A stretch of DNA of 14,633 bases, from the NCBI GenBank assembly GCA_964470965.1, contig CAYYIS010000078.1:1-14633 (forward strand). The letters run 5' to 3'. Each line of letters begins with the position of its first letter. Position 1 is the first letter of the stretch. Source of the DNA: CAYYIS01 sp964470965. Lineage in GTDB: Bacteria; JAAXHH01; JABIQT01. The notes under the pieces were generated by a model that was not told the DNA's origin, ran no database searches, and worked only from the letters and a program-made list of their open reading frames with translations. This document shows positions 1 through 8,044 of this stretch, in pieces. The position numbers were made by a program, and so were the translations under genes.

Positions 1-93
1 CAATTTTAGATCCTGAACGAGCGCCTCGTTCACATCGGCTGCGTATGCGATAGGGTGACAGATAATCAACAAGACATAAATTACAAATCGCAT
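1..93 (-). CDS. Exported protein, N-terminal 31 codons only (cut by left window edge)
   Basis: An ATG at 93 opens a frame that stays open to base 1. The 31 visible residues begin with Met-Arg, then a hydrophobic stretch (FVIYVLLIICHPIAYA), then ADVNEALVQ. This is a compact Sec signal peptide with a good signal peptidase I site (Ala-Tyr-Ala before Ala-Asp). A GAGGTG ribosome binding sequence lies 4-5 bases upstream, and the start is only a few bases after the stop of the permease remnant at 97-99. The rest lies outside the window, so no family can be assigned. It is probably periplasmic or secreted. Position behind a metal-transporter remnant does not by itself indicate a metal-related role. 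The start and signal peptide are seen directly; existence of a full gene is inferred. Confidence 0.6.
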   Translation of the reverse strand, partial: MRFVIYVLLIICHPIAYAADVNEALVQDLKL

Positions 94-96
94 CGC

Positions 97-411
97 TCAC
101 CTCTGGCTTATACGTCCGGTTCGGCGGATCGAGCAAAAAGAAAGGATGAAGCCGGCTACACTGACAAAGGTGCCCACGCACAAACAGATGATCAGGCGGG
201 AGACGGTACGCGTAGCGAACAGCATGGCGAAGACCGAAGGGACGATCAGGTATGAGAACACCAGAAGGACACCGACCATCGCTACCGATGACATTGCAAC
301 GAATCCAAAGGATATGTAAAAGAGAAGATCCTACCAGCGCACCGCGAGTCCCTGCTCATGCGCCTGTTCCGGATAAATCCATAAAACACCCCGAATTACA
401 CAAAGAAATCA
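97..411 (-). pseudogene. Decayed C-terminal fragment of a ZnuB/TroC-type metal ABC transporter permease
   Basis: Translating the minus strand from just after the argJ stop gives WIYPEQAHEQGLAVRW, an in-frame TAG (331-333), then DLLFYISFGFVAMSS, VAMVGVLLVFSYLIVPSVFA and a further hydrophobic helix ending at TGA 97-99. This resembles the last third of ABC-3 family (Zn/Mn/Fe) permeases: the conserved segment 'GLxVRxWDLLFY', followed by 'GVLLVFxxLIxPA' and a terminal helix pair. The TAG falls where the family normally has Trp or another residue before Asp-Leu-Leu-Phe-Tyr, so one TGG-to-TAG change would explain it. The N-terminal two thirds are absent: another in-frame TGA stands at 409-411 and argJ ends at 435. 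A -1/+2 frame near the end reads LLDPPN, resembling the family's 'DLPTG', which suggests a frameshift as well. A short functional protein from the Met at 294 (65 aa) is possible but less likely. Family assignment is from remembered family patterns. Confidence 0.6.
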
Positions 412-434
412 CTGCAATTGTTTTGGTGGAACAA

Positions 435-1646
435 TCACGTGGTGTATTCCGCATTGATCGTCACGTATTCGTGGGACATATCGCAAGTCCAGATTTTGGA
501 CGACCCTTCTCCCATGTTCAGTTCTATCCTCACCGGAATGTCTTCCGCTTCCAACTCCCGACGCATCATCGGTTCGTCGAGCGGCAATCCCTGGCCGCCT
601 TTCGTAAGTTGGTGACCGGCGAGAAACAGGTCGATCCGGTCCGGATCCGAGGCCGCGTCCGCATATCCTACCGCACAGATGATTCGGCCCCAGTTGGGGT
701 CTTTGCCGTAAATGGCTGTTTTAACGAGCGCGGAATTGGCCACCGTCATGCCGATCGTCCGGGCTTCTTCATCGGACACCGCGCCGTTTACCTGTATCTC
801 CACAAACTTGGTGGCGCCCTCTCCATCGCGGGCAATCTTCCTCGCGAGCACGGCGCATGCCTCCTGAAGCGCTTCTTCGAACGACTGGTATCCGATGCTG
901 TCTGTCGTCGTGATCATGGGATTGCCCGCAGCGCCGTTCGCCAGCACGAATACCGTGTCGTTGGTACTCATGTCGCCATCCACGGAGATACAGTTGAACG
1001 ATGCGCCTACCGCTGTCAGGAGTGCAGATTTTAGCGGGCCGGGGGCGACGGCCGCATCAGTTGTAATTACCGCGATCATGGTGGCCATGTTGGGGCAGAT
1101 CATACCGGCGCCTTTGGAAATGCCGCCGATGGTGACGGTGTGGCCTTCGATGTCGGTCCGAACGGCGTGTGACTTCGGAACCGTGTCCGTCGTCATGATA
1201 GCTTCGGCCGCATCCGCTCCGGCGCCTGCGTTGATCTGCGCGGTCGCTTCCCGGATGCCCGATTGGATGCAATCCATGGGCATCGGCCGTCCGATCACTC
1301 CCGTGGACGCGATCAGCACCTGCTCGGAGGCTATGCCCAGACCGTCGGCAACTGCGTTCACCATCGCCCGGGCGTCCCGTATCCCGGCGTCGCCGTTACA
1401 GGCGTTCGCGTTGCCGCTGTTGACCACCATAGCCTGCGCCATGCCGTTGACCACATGAGCCTTCGACAGCACCACCGGCGCGGCCTGTACCTTGTTGGTG
1501 GTAAACACGCCCGCAGCCGATGATGGCGCATCCGCGGCGACGACTACAAGATCCTTGCGTTCACCCTGAGGAGTGTTAATGCCGCAGCTTACGGTGCTTG
1601 CCTTGAAACCCTGTGCGGCCAACAACCCTCCACTGGAGGTTTGCAT
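435..1646 (-). CDS. argJ: Bifunctional glutamate N-acetyltransferase / amino-acid acetyltransferase ArgJ
   Basis: The 403-residue product matches ArgJ in length and throughout its sequence. ArgJ transfers acetyl from N-acetylornithine to glutamate in the cyclic arginine pathway, and some members also use acetyl-CoA. Visible hallmarks are VVNSGNANACNG (about 75-85), STGVIGRPMPM (about 114-124) and the self-cleavage region KGAGMICPNMATM, where cleavage between Ala188 and Thr189 frees the nucleophilic Thr189 and gives the alpha and beta chains. The C-terminus (WTCDMSHEYVTINAEY) is the standard ending, so the gene is complete. The ATG at 1646 has AAGGAA eight bases upstream. No other arg gene is in the window. 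The upstream glycosyltransferase ends 108 bases earlier on the same strand without an obvious terminator, so readthrough is possible. Mono- versus bifunctionality cannot be decided from sequence alone. The cytoplasmic location is inferred. Confidence 0.97.
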   Translation of the reverse strand: MQTSSGGLLAAQGFKASTVSCGINTPQGERKDLVVVAADAPSSAAGVFTTNKVQAAPVVLSKAHVVNGMAQAMVVNSGNANACNGDAGIRDARAMVNAVADGLGIASEQVLIASTGVIGRPMPMDCIQSGIREATAQINAGAGADAAEAIMTTDTVPKSHAVRTDIEGHTVTIGGISKGAGMICPNMATMIAVITTDAAVAPGPLKSALLTAVGASFNCISVDGDMSTNDTVFVLANGAAGNPMITTTDSIGYQSFEEALQEACAVLARKIARDGEGATKFVEIQVNGAVSDEEARTIGMTVANSALVKTAIYGKDPNWGRIICAVGYADAASDPDRIDLFLAGHQLTKGGQGLPLDEPMMRRELEAEDIPVRIELNMGEGSSKIWTCDMSHEYVTINAEYTT

Positions 1647-1754
1647 GTTTTGATTTCCTTTTCTACCAAGTTTGGTGTTGGATAGAACGCGCGAATTCGG
1701 ACTAAACAGGACAGGTGATCAAATTGTCTTCTTCCATTGGTGCTAAGGAAGTAT

Positions 1755-2510
1755 CTAGGCATCGCTCCTATGAATGTAACGAGGTAGATTTATCAACTTC
1801 ATCTTCTGCAGACGATGGCAGATAGAAACCCAAAGGACTCCTAAACCATATCTCATACTTCTCCGGAAGTTAATAGAAGATGCTTCCTCAAAATATCGTG
1901 TTGGGCAGGTAATTTCAGCAATTTCAAAATTGTGATAAATAATCTGCGACATCATCTGGTTGTCAAACACGAAATCATCCGAATTTGCGTTATAATCAAC
2001 ACTCTCTAACACAAGGCGTGAAAACGCACGGTAACCGGTATGATATTCTGAAAGCTTTTGACCAACCAGAATATTCTGAATCAATGTAAGAAAGCGGTTG
2101 CTAATATATTTGTAGAATGGCATGCCGCCCTGAAGAGCACCATTACCCAGAATCCTGGAACCGAGTACCACGGGATACACATCGTTGGCGATGATCTGTA
2201 CCATGGACGGGATCAACTTCGGTGTATACTGGTAGTCTGGATGAAGCATAATTATGATATCCGCATTGAGTCTCAGCGCAGCATCATAACAGGTCTTTTG
2301 ATTAGCGCCGTAACCACTATTGGCCTCATGACGAATAACGTGTTTGATTCCCAATTCATGAGCTTTTTGGTCTGTCCTGTCATGACTAAAGTCATCAACC
2401 AGAACCACCTCATCAACAATCGAAAAATCGATTTCACTATAGGTTGCGCGAAGCGTTTTCTCCGCGTTGTAGGCGGGAAGCACAACCACAACTTTTTGAC
2501 CAAGTACCAT
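1755..2510 (-). CDS. Family 2 glycosyltransferase, DPM1/DPG-synthase-like
   Basis: About 251 residues of GT-A fold. Visible motifs are KVVVVLPAYNAEKTL at the N-terminus, the nucleotide-binding VLVDDFSHDRT, NSGYGANQKTCYDAAL, and MLHPDYQY, which is His-Pro-Asp in place of the usual Asp-x-Asp as in a recognised subset of dolichol-phosphate-mannose-synthase-like enzymes. SEYHTGYRAFSR is the acceptor-side motif of that group. No membrane-anchor helices follow the catalytic domain, so it is a soluble or peripheral enzyme that probably loads a sugar from a nucleotide donor onto polyprenyl phosphate. The next gene upstream, a GT-C-like membrane protein, would be the natural consumer of that lipid-linked sugar. 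I prefer ATG 2510, which puts LGQKVVVVLPAYN at the family's usual distance from the start, with GGAG 11 bases upstream. A GTG at 2534 would add eight residues and sits nine bases after the neighbour's stop. The sugar is unknown. Base composition is visibly more AT-rich than argJ. Confidence 0.85.
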   Translation of the reverse strand: MVLGQKVVVVLPAYNAEKTLRATYSEIDFSIVDEVVLVDDFSHDRTDQKAHELGIKHVIRHEANSGYGANQKTCYDAALRLNADIIIMLHPDYQYTPKLIPSMVQIIANDVYPVVLGSRILGNGALQGGMPFYKYISNRFLTLIQNILVGQKLSEYHTGYRAFSRLVLESVDYNANSDDFVFDNQMMSQIIYHNFEIAEITCPTRYFEEASSINFRRSMRYGLGVLWVSICHRLQKMKLINLPRYIHRSDA

Positions 2511-2543
2511 ATTATGTGAAACTCCGTCCGTCACCGAGGTTAC

Positions 2544-4009
2544 TTACGACTTAAGTTTCGGCACAAGTAGTGTATACCATATATAGCCTATAATCAGTCC
2601 GAAAATAAGGAAGATCCCCGTTGGCGACATGCCTATCGGCCAAGCCGTTTCCGAATGTATGTAAGTTTCAATAAAGGTATACACCGGGAGGGCTGGACCG
2701 GAAAGCAAGAATAAAATAAAGACGCCGGGAAGGGATTCCGACGGGCCGTACTGCACGCCTATCCAGCAGATCAATATAGAGAGTATAGCGATCGGTAATA
2801 TTATCGTGTGGCGGATACGTACCATCGTCATTATTGGTATGAGACCGAGCATGAGAAAGGGCATCATCGGTTGAGTGAATCGTGGACCGAAATTCCATCC
2901 ACCGAACCAGTACAATGGATGCATCATGGCATTAAACATACACTGAGCCAGAACGGTCCCTGCGATTAATGTCCATTCTATACGAAACCGGTTGTCATTC
3001 AGAATGGCGGCTACCAGACCGTATCCTGCCGGTATGATGATCGGCATGTGCCAGAGCAATCCATCGAACATACCCAAGGTAATGCCCCAAAGATGTGTGG
3101 GGTCAGGTAGTGAGAAACCGTGAAAATTCTGCTCATAATATTTATGGATACCATCGTCCACCGGGCCGTTGGGAAACCCGTAGGCAGTTTTGAAAGGACT
3201 TCCAAAACAGACATAGTGATACCATAATAAAATCCCAACCGGAATCAATCCTCCCAGTACAGCCCATACAATCCGTTGATCCCTCACTTTTACCAGGATA
3301 TAGATACCTACGCAAGTAGCTACAGGCGCAGCCGCATAATCCATCAGGACTGCAGTGCCAAGGCATAACCCCGACCAGAATATCGCTGTTGGAGTGATCC
3401 GTGTATTGGACAGATATCGGCCAGCAAGAATCATGAATGCCAGAAACACGAACCCTCCGCCCAGGACATGGGCATAGAGCCGGGTGGCGTAGAAAAAAGT
3501 CAAGGTGCCGAAGGCATACGTTAGCGCAACGACCATTGCATCGGATCTGCTAATAAAATTAAGGGCCGTGCGGTAGAGGACAACCACGGTTATGGCTGTC
3601 AACAAACAGCAGGAAAGTGCCGTGATTAGTAGATGGGAAATTATAAAACGGCCTATGGGATATTCATCGACAAAATTGTCTGGCGCGTCTCTGCTTTTTA
3701 AAAACCCTCTGATATAGCCGGGTTTATCATAGGAACGGAACAATGATTCGGGCAGGATCGGCTCTATTACTTTGAACGCAAGATATCCGGGTATAGCCAA
3801 AAATGCCGGCCCGGGGGCCGCTCCGGCGTAGTAATGGCCGTTCCGATAAGATTTATCCCCTGTATTGAAATGATAGGTATCGATCTCGAAACGTCCCTCG
3901 TCGACGATACTTCGTACTAGATCCAGATAGCGGTTTTCGTTGTACCCGGTCAAAGGTGCCAAATGGACCAGGTAGACCAGCCAGACAGTTGCGAAAAGAC
4001 GCCATTCCA
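2544..4009 (-). CDS. Polytopic GT-C-like membrane glycosyltransferase (5' end lost in scaffold gap)
   Basis: About 487 residues are visible. The frame is open through EWRLFATVWLVYLVHLAPLT into the N run at 4009, so the true start lies in or beyond the gap; the TTG at 3962 is an internal codon. The segment includes part of the first membrane helix, then a loop with Asn-Glu-Asn-Arg-Tyr-Leu-Asp-Leu and later DKSYRNGHYYAGAAPGPAFL. This resembles the first periplasmic loop of ArnT/PMT-like GT-C enzymes, where an acidic residue is catalytic and a 'GHYYSDKAPG' pattern follows. About ten further hydrophobic helices are present. Such proteins transfer sugars from polyprenyl-phosphate donors in the outer leaflet of the cytoplasmic membrane, which fits the adjacent DPM1-like GT2, nine to 33 bases downstream depending on its start. 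Substrate and acceptor are unknown. It could also be a non-enzymatic relative or an uncharacterised membrane protein, since GT-C assignments from short motifs are weak. Confidence 0.7.
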
Positions 4010-4109
4010 NNNNNNNNNNNNNNNNNNNNNNNNNNNNNNNNNNNNNNNNNNNNNNNNNNNNNNNNNNNNNNNNNNNNNNNNNNNNNNNNNNNNNNNNNNN
4101 NNNNNNNNN
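4010..4109. other. Scaffold gap: 100 undetermined bases
   Basis: Exactly 100 N occupy this interval, the conventional placeholder for a gap of unknown size. It removes the start of the GT-C-like gene and lies three bases beyond the stop of the epimerase gene. The real distance between these two genes, and whether other genes lie between them, cannot be known from this sequence. Order and orientation across it depend on the scaffolding. Confidence 0.97.
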
Positions 4110-4112
4110 CGG

Positions 4113-5225
4113 TTACATAAGCCCTTTGTCCCGCAACTCCCTCGAAGCGTCTTCGAACCTGTCTTTCGCCTCTGCATCGTGGGACCACTCGATGATCTCC
4201 TTCAGCCCGTCCTCAAACAACACCTTTGGCTCAAATCCCAGCTGTCCCTGTATTTTCGAAATATCTCCGATGCAGTGCCTGATATCGCCCTTGCGGAACT
4301 TCTGCGTAACATCCGGGGCTATTTCCTTGCCCAGTAGCTGCGCCGTCACCTCGGCGATTTCACGTATGGACACGGGATTTCCGGAGGCCACGTTAAAACT
4401 TTGATAATCGGCCTCAGAATTTTCCATGGCGAGCATGTTCGCTTGTACGATGTCGTGGACGGACACGAAATCCCTGGTTTGCAGGCCGTCTTCATAGATC
4501 ACCGGCGCATTGTCGTTTTTAAGGCGGCTGAGAAAGATCGCCATGACCCCGGTATACGGGTTCGACAAAGACTGCCGGGGACCGTAAGCATTAAAATAAC
4601 GTAATGCGACGGCAGGCAGATCGTAGGTGCGGCCGATGTTCAGCACCATGTCTTCCTGGTCTTTTTTGGTCTGTGCGTAGATGGAATTGGGGTACTGGTA
4701 GGCGCTTTCGGGTGTTGGAAGGTACTGGATGGACACCTTGCAACATGGACAGCGCTGCTCCCAGTCGCCGTTCGCCATCTGGTTTTCCGTTCTCAGATCG
4801 GGACGTACCGGTCCGCAAGACGGGCATTTGTACAGGCCTTCGCCATAGCTGCTCATGGAGGCGGCGACGACCATTTTTTGAACCCGGTGTTTTTGGTTGG
4901 CCAGGATATCCAAGAGGTTGGCGGTTCCGCTGACGTTGACATCGACATACTTTTTGATCTCATATTGAGATTGCCCGACCCCAACGGTAGCTGCCTCATG
5001 AAAAATGACATCCGCATCTCCAATTACCGACTTAAACGCATCATAGTCGCGTACATCCCCATGGATGAAGCGGGCCTGAGCGTTCAAATATTCCGGCGGT
5101 CGGCCTTCGGGATGGATTTGAGGATCCAGATTATCAAAGATTGTCACTTCATGTCCACGTCGAATAAGTTCGTCAACGATAAAGGAGCCGATAAATCCGC
5201 CGCCGCCGGTCACTAACACATGCAT
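4113..5225 (-). CDS. NAD-dependent epimerase/dehydratase (extended SDR) with Cys4 insertion
   Basis: A complete 370-residue extended short-chain dehydrogenase/reductase acting on nucleotide sugars. Residues 7-13 carry the Rossmann motif GGGGFIG, Asp31-Asn32 bind the cofactor ribose, HGDVRD is at 55-60, HEAATVGVGQS at 76-86, the catalytic Ser is around 125-126, and the catalytic pair is Tyr183 and Lys187 (YAQTK), followed by LRYFNAYGPRQ. Between the catalytic Ser and Tyr is an insertion with Cys134-x2-Cys137 and Cys159-x2-Cys162, shaped like a zinc ribbon. A group of SDR proteins often labelled dTDP-L-rhamnose 4-epimerase-like or simply NAD-dependent epimerase carries a similar insertion, so I do not assign galE or a specific sugar. 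ATG 5225 has AAGGGA eight bases upstream. The upstream TPR-peptidase gene ends 50 bases before it on the same strand, so co-transcription is possible. It probably supplies sugar nucleotides for the glycosyltransferases beyond the gap. Confidence 0.88.
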   Translation of the reverse strand: MHVLVTGGGGFIGSFIVDELIRRGHEVTIFDNLDPQIHPEGRPPEYLNAQARFIHGDVRDYDAFKSVIGDADVIFHEAATVGVGQSQYEIKKYVDVNVSGTANLLDILANQKHRVQKMVVAASMSSYGEGLYKCPSCGPVRPDLRTENQMANGDWEQRCPCCKVSIQYLPTPESAYQYPNSIYAQTKKDQEDMVLNIGRTYDLPAVALRYFNAYGPRQSLSNPYTGVMAIFLSRLKNDNAPVIYEDGLQTRDFVSVHDIVQANMLAMENSEADYQSFNVASGNPVSIREIAEVTAQLLGKEIAPDVTQKFRKGDIRHCIGDISKIQGQLGFEPKVLFEDGLKEIIEWSHDAEAKDRFEDASRELRDKGLM

Positions 5226-5275
5226 GCGAAATTCCCTTCATTTATAATGTTAAATAAATACCGTCATCCAAAAAT

Positions 5276-7906
5276 TCATTCTAAAGAATTCAGCAGGATT
5301 TCCTGTGCCGCCTCGAAGTTCGGCGCGATCTTAAGAGCCGCAAGCGCCGAGCGCTTTGCTTCTGAATTTCTGCCTGCTGCCAGATACACCCGCGACAGGT
5401 TGTAATGGGCAGCGGCCATGTCCGTCGTCTCAACCTTCAGCGCCGCCTGAAACTCGATGATCGCTTCGTTAAATCGTTCCTGGCGTTCGAAGGCAGTGCC
5501 TAGCATATTGCGGACTTTCGAATCGAAAGGATTTATCATAGTGGCCCGGGAGAGGATGCCGATGAGCTCATGATCCTGTCGACGGTCGTCATAAATCTGG
5601 GCCAGTTCCTTACACCCCTCTATGTTGTCTTCGTCGATCGATGTAAGTGCCTCCAGTTCCCGAATCCGCCCCGCCACATTGCCGGTTTTTTTGTAGATGT
5701 CCGCAAGAAGTCGATATGGATTACCGGTGTGGACGTAGGCCGGCAGCAGTTCTCGGGCTTTTTTCAACATCTCGATCGCATCCTTATATTTTTCCTTGGC
5801 CATAAGGACGCGGCCCAGGTGCAGATGGGCGTAGAAACTGCCCGGCTGCATCTCAATTTTCATCCTCAGATCTTCTTCGGACCATGTTTTACCTGGAGAT
5901 ACCGTAAACCGGGTGGCCAACCTAGTATCAGCCGTTATGTCGTCCGTGTACGAAGCGAACGCAGCGTCGAATTCCTCGAACGTGATATCGAATGTGTCTT
6001 CGATGACCTGCGTGGTGTTCTGATCGTCCCTGTAGTGACTCAGCATCGTCCTGATCGCTCCAAACCCGTACTTTTCAACGATGAATTCTACAACCATGGA
6101 CGCTTGGTAGTATGATAGGATGACTTGCTCTGCCGATTTAGGTCGGGTAAACCCGCTGTTAAGATCACCGATCGCGAGCAAATCGCCTCGCTCCGCCGCT
6201 TTGGCGAATTCGAGATCCAGATCAATATCCCATTCAGGGCGTGCTATGCGGGCTTCGTATACGGCTATGCCTTCCGCCAGCCACCGGGGAATGCGGTTGC
6301 GGGTAAGCTGTAGATGAATGACATGGGCGAATTCATGCCACAGAGTCTGACCCCAGTTGAACGATCCTACCGGCCGAGCCTTCGGTGAATCCGCCACTAT
6401 CACTTCACCGAAACAGACCCCCAGAAGCGCTCCGGCGCCGGGCAGACCGGAAATCCGCACCGCAAAATCGCTGTGCTCGGGAAAGATCTCCACCAGAATC
6501 GGCCGTTCGGGTTCGAATCCGTAGCGAGGTGAGATGGTTCGGTGGGCCTGCTCGAGCAAATCGAGTGCCAGTTTACCGAAAACCGGATCTTCGTCCTTAT
6601 CAAGTTTTAGAATGAAATTGTCGCTGGTACGAGTCGTGTATTCATCGATGGCGTCGAACAGGTTCAGGGTGTTGAGGGTGTAGAGGTTGAAAGAATCCCC
6701 GTCAAACGACGTGTCCAGGTGCCTCCGGGCTTCTGATTCTTTACCCACACGCGAGAGATTGACGCCCAGACTCGCATAGGCGGTCCACAGACTCGGGTCC
6801 GTTTTAATCGCTTTACGCCCCATCTCTATCGCTTCCACAAACCGGTACCGTCTTGAGAGGTTGTCAGCAATGGTTGCGAACAGCTGACCGTACTGTGGAT
6901 TGGTATCCATCACGCGCCGGACTTCTTCATGGAATGCGTCCTGTTTCCCCATGGCGTTATAGCACGCTGCCAGCAGGGAACGTGTAGCGGTAGATTCGGG
7001 GTTGACCTTCAGGGCCTTTTCGAGTTGTTCCACGGCGTTGTCGTATTGCTCGTCGTCAAGATACAGGCGGGCAAGTAGCTGGCGTGCTTCTACCAGGCTG
7101 GGGTTTATATTCAGGGCCTGCAACGCTCTCTTTTCCGCTAACGAGGTTCTGGTTTCCGAAAGGGCTTCGGCAAGACCGGCCAGCGCAGGCGGGTAAGAAG
7201 GATCGATTTCCAGGGCGTCTTCGAACGTCACGGTAGCATCTTTCCGATTGTATTTTTCAAGAAATAGATTGCCCCACGCCACATACACATCCAACTGGTT
7301 ACCGGGAAGCCTTGTCGCTTCCATGAAAAGATTATTGGCGTCATGGAAGCGTTCAAGATACTTGGATGCCAGAGCTGTTGCAGCGGCTCCTTCCGCCCCG
7401 TGCACACGGCCCTGCCGGAACAGTCGGACGATATGCTCGAATTGCGCTTCAGCCTCGGTTTTCCTACCGGTTTCCCGATACAGGCGTCCGAGATACAGAT
7501 ATGCGGCAGGCAGGCCATTGATGGGCCCGGTCGCCTGTTTCAGCTGGGTTTCGGCATCGCCGTATTTGCCTTGAAGATACAGTAGTTCGCCCACCACCGC
7601 GAACGCCTCACTGGACCCGCCGATCTCTACTGCTCTGCGCGCTTGCGCTTCCGCATCGGTATAACGCCCGACCGTTTTATAGGCACGGCTGAGATCCAGA
7701 TATGCTTCTGGATTGTTCGGATTGGCGTCCGCGAATGCCTGGCGTTCCTGGACGATGCCTTGGTATTTTTCGATGGCGACAGCGGTTTCCAGGGCTATCT
7801 CCGCGGTTGCTTCCGTCTCTTGGGCCTTTTGCCCGTGGGCGTTACAACTCCAGGCAACGGATAACACCGGAAGAAAGAGGAGGCTGAATATTCGGTTAAA
7901 AGGCAT
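5276..7906 (-). CDS. Exported TPR protein with embedded zinc metallopeptidase (peptidase MA-like)
   Basis: I choose ATG 7906 (876 aa). It has GGAG nine bases upstream and starts MPFNRIFSLLFLPVLSVAWS-Cys, a signal peptide; the cysteine suggests a lipoprotein, although Ala-Trp-Ser-Cys is a poor lipobox. The longer frame to 8023 would run through the comEC terminator. After the signal come many tandem tetratricopeptide repeats (for example NPEAYLDLSRAYKTVGRYTDAEAQARRA, seen in parts), then a gluzincin-type domain with HEFAH at 524-528 and Glu545 in WLAEGIAVYE 20 residues downstream. That is the zinc-ligand layout of the peptidase MA family. A further TPR block closes the protein. It is probably an envelope-anchored scaffold with protease activity, substrate unknown. 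Neighbours (comEC upstream, epimerase downstream) give no firm clue. All zinc ligands are intact, so activity is plausible. Confidence 0.88.
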   Translation of the reverse strand: MPFNRIFSLLFLPVLSVAWSCNAHGQKAQETEATAEIALETAVAIEKYQGIVQERQAFADANPNNPEAYLDLSRAYKTVGRYTDAEAQARRAVEIGGSSEAFAVVGELLYLQGKYGDAETQLKQATGPINGLPAAYLYLGRLYRETGRKTEAEAQFEHIVRLFRQGRVHGAEGAAATALASKYLERFHDANNLFMEATRLPGNQLDVYVAWGNLFLEKYNRKDATVTFEDALEIDPSYPPALAGLAEALSETRTSLAEKRALQALNINPSLVEARQLLARLYLDDEQYDNAVEQLEKALKVNPESTATRSLLAACYNAMGKQDAFHEEVRRVMDTNPQYGQLFATIADNLSRRYRFVEAIEMGRKAIKTDPSLWTAYASLGVNLSRVGKESEARRHLDTSFDGDSFNLYTLNTLNLFDAIDEYTTRTSDNFILKLDKDEDPVFGKLALDLLEQAHRTISPRYGFEPERPILVEIFPEHSDFAVRISGLPGAGALLGVCFGEVIVADSPKARPVGSFNWGQTLWHEFAHVIHLQLTRNRIPRWLAEGIAVYEARIARPEWDIDLDLEFAKAAERGDLLAIGDLNSGFTRPKSAEQVILSYYQASMVVEFIVEKYGFGAIRTMLSHYRDDQNTTQVIEDTFDITFEEFDAAFASYTDDITADTRLATRFTVSPGKTWSEEDLRMKIEMQPGSFYAHLHLGRVLMAKEKYKDAIEMLKKARELLPAYVHTGNPYRLLADIYKKTGNVAGRIRELEALTSIDEDNIEGCKELAQIYDDRRQDHELIGILSRATMINPFDSKVRNMLGTAFERQERFNEAIIEFQAALKVETTDMAAAHYNLSRVYLAAGRNSEAKRSALAALKIAPNFEAAQEILLNSLE

Positions 7907-7938
7907 GATAATGCACTCCGGATTTGAAGGCAGGCCAT

Positions 7939-7991
7939 TAAAAAAACAAAGCCACAAACAAACGGGAACAGGTGTCCGTTCGTGGCTTTTT
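7939..7991 (-). terminator. Rho-independent terminator after comEC
   Basis: AAAGCCAC (7948-7955) pairs perfectly with GTGGCTTT (7982-7989), and inside it AACGG...ACA pairs with TGTCCGTT, giving a long two-part stem. On the minus strand the hairpin is followed by TTTG and seven Ts (7941-7947 and beyond), the expected U-tract. It lies 55 bases past the comEC stop and just upstream of the ribosome binding site of the TPR-peptidase gene, so the two genes are probably separate transcription units. The plus-strand side also ends in Ts (CTTTTTAAA), so it could act in both directions. Confidence 0.85.
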
Positions 7992-8044
7992 AAATAGTCG
8001 TCTTGACCGCGGAAACGTCTCATACGGCAGATGAATGAGGCTAT

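Noticed and set aside
331..411. TAG 331 and TGA 409 in the permease remnant as recoded codons (pyrrolysine or selenocysteine)
   Set aside because: Neither position is a Cys or a known Pyl site in the family, no SECIS-like hairpin follows, and the gene's 5' two thirds are missing, so decay is simpler.
252..1034. Long open frame (260 codons) on the plus strand
   Set aside because: It lies opposite argJ, has no recognisable sequence or ribosome binding site, and argJ is certain on the other strand.
7907..8023. N-terminal 39-codon extension of the TPR-peptidase
   Set aside because: It would be translated through the comEC terminator hairpin and hide the signal peptide; ATG 7906 has a good ribosome binding site.
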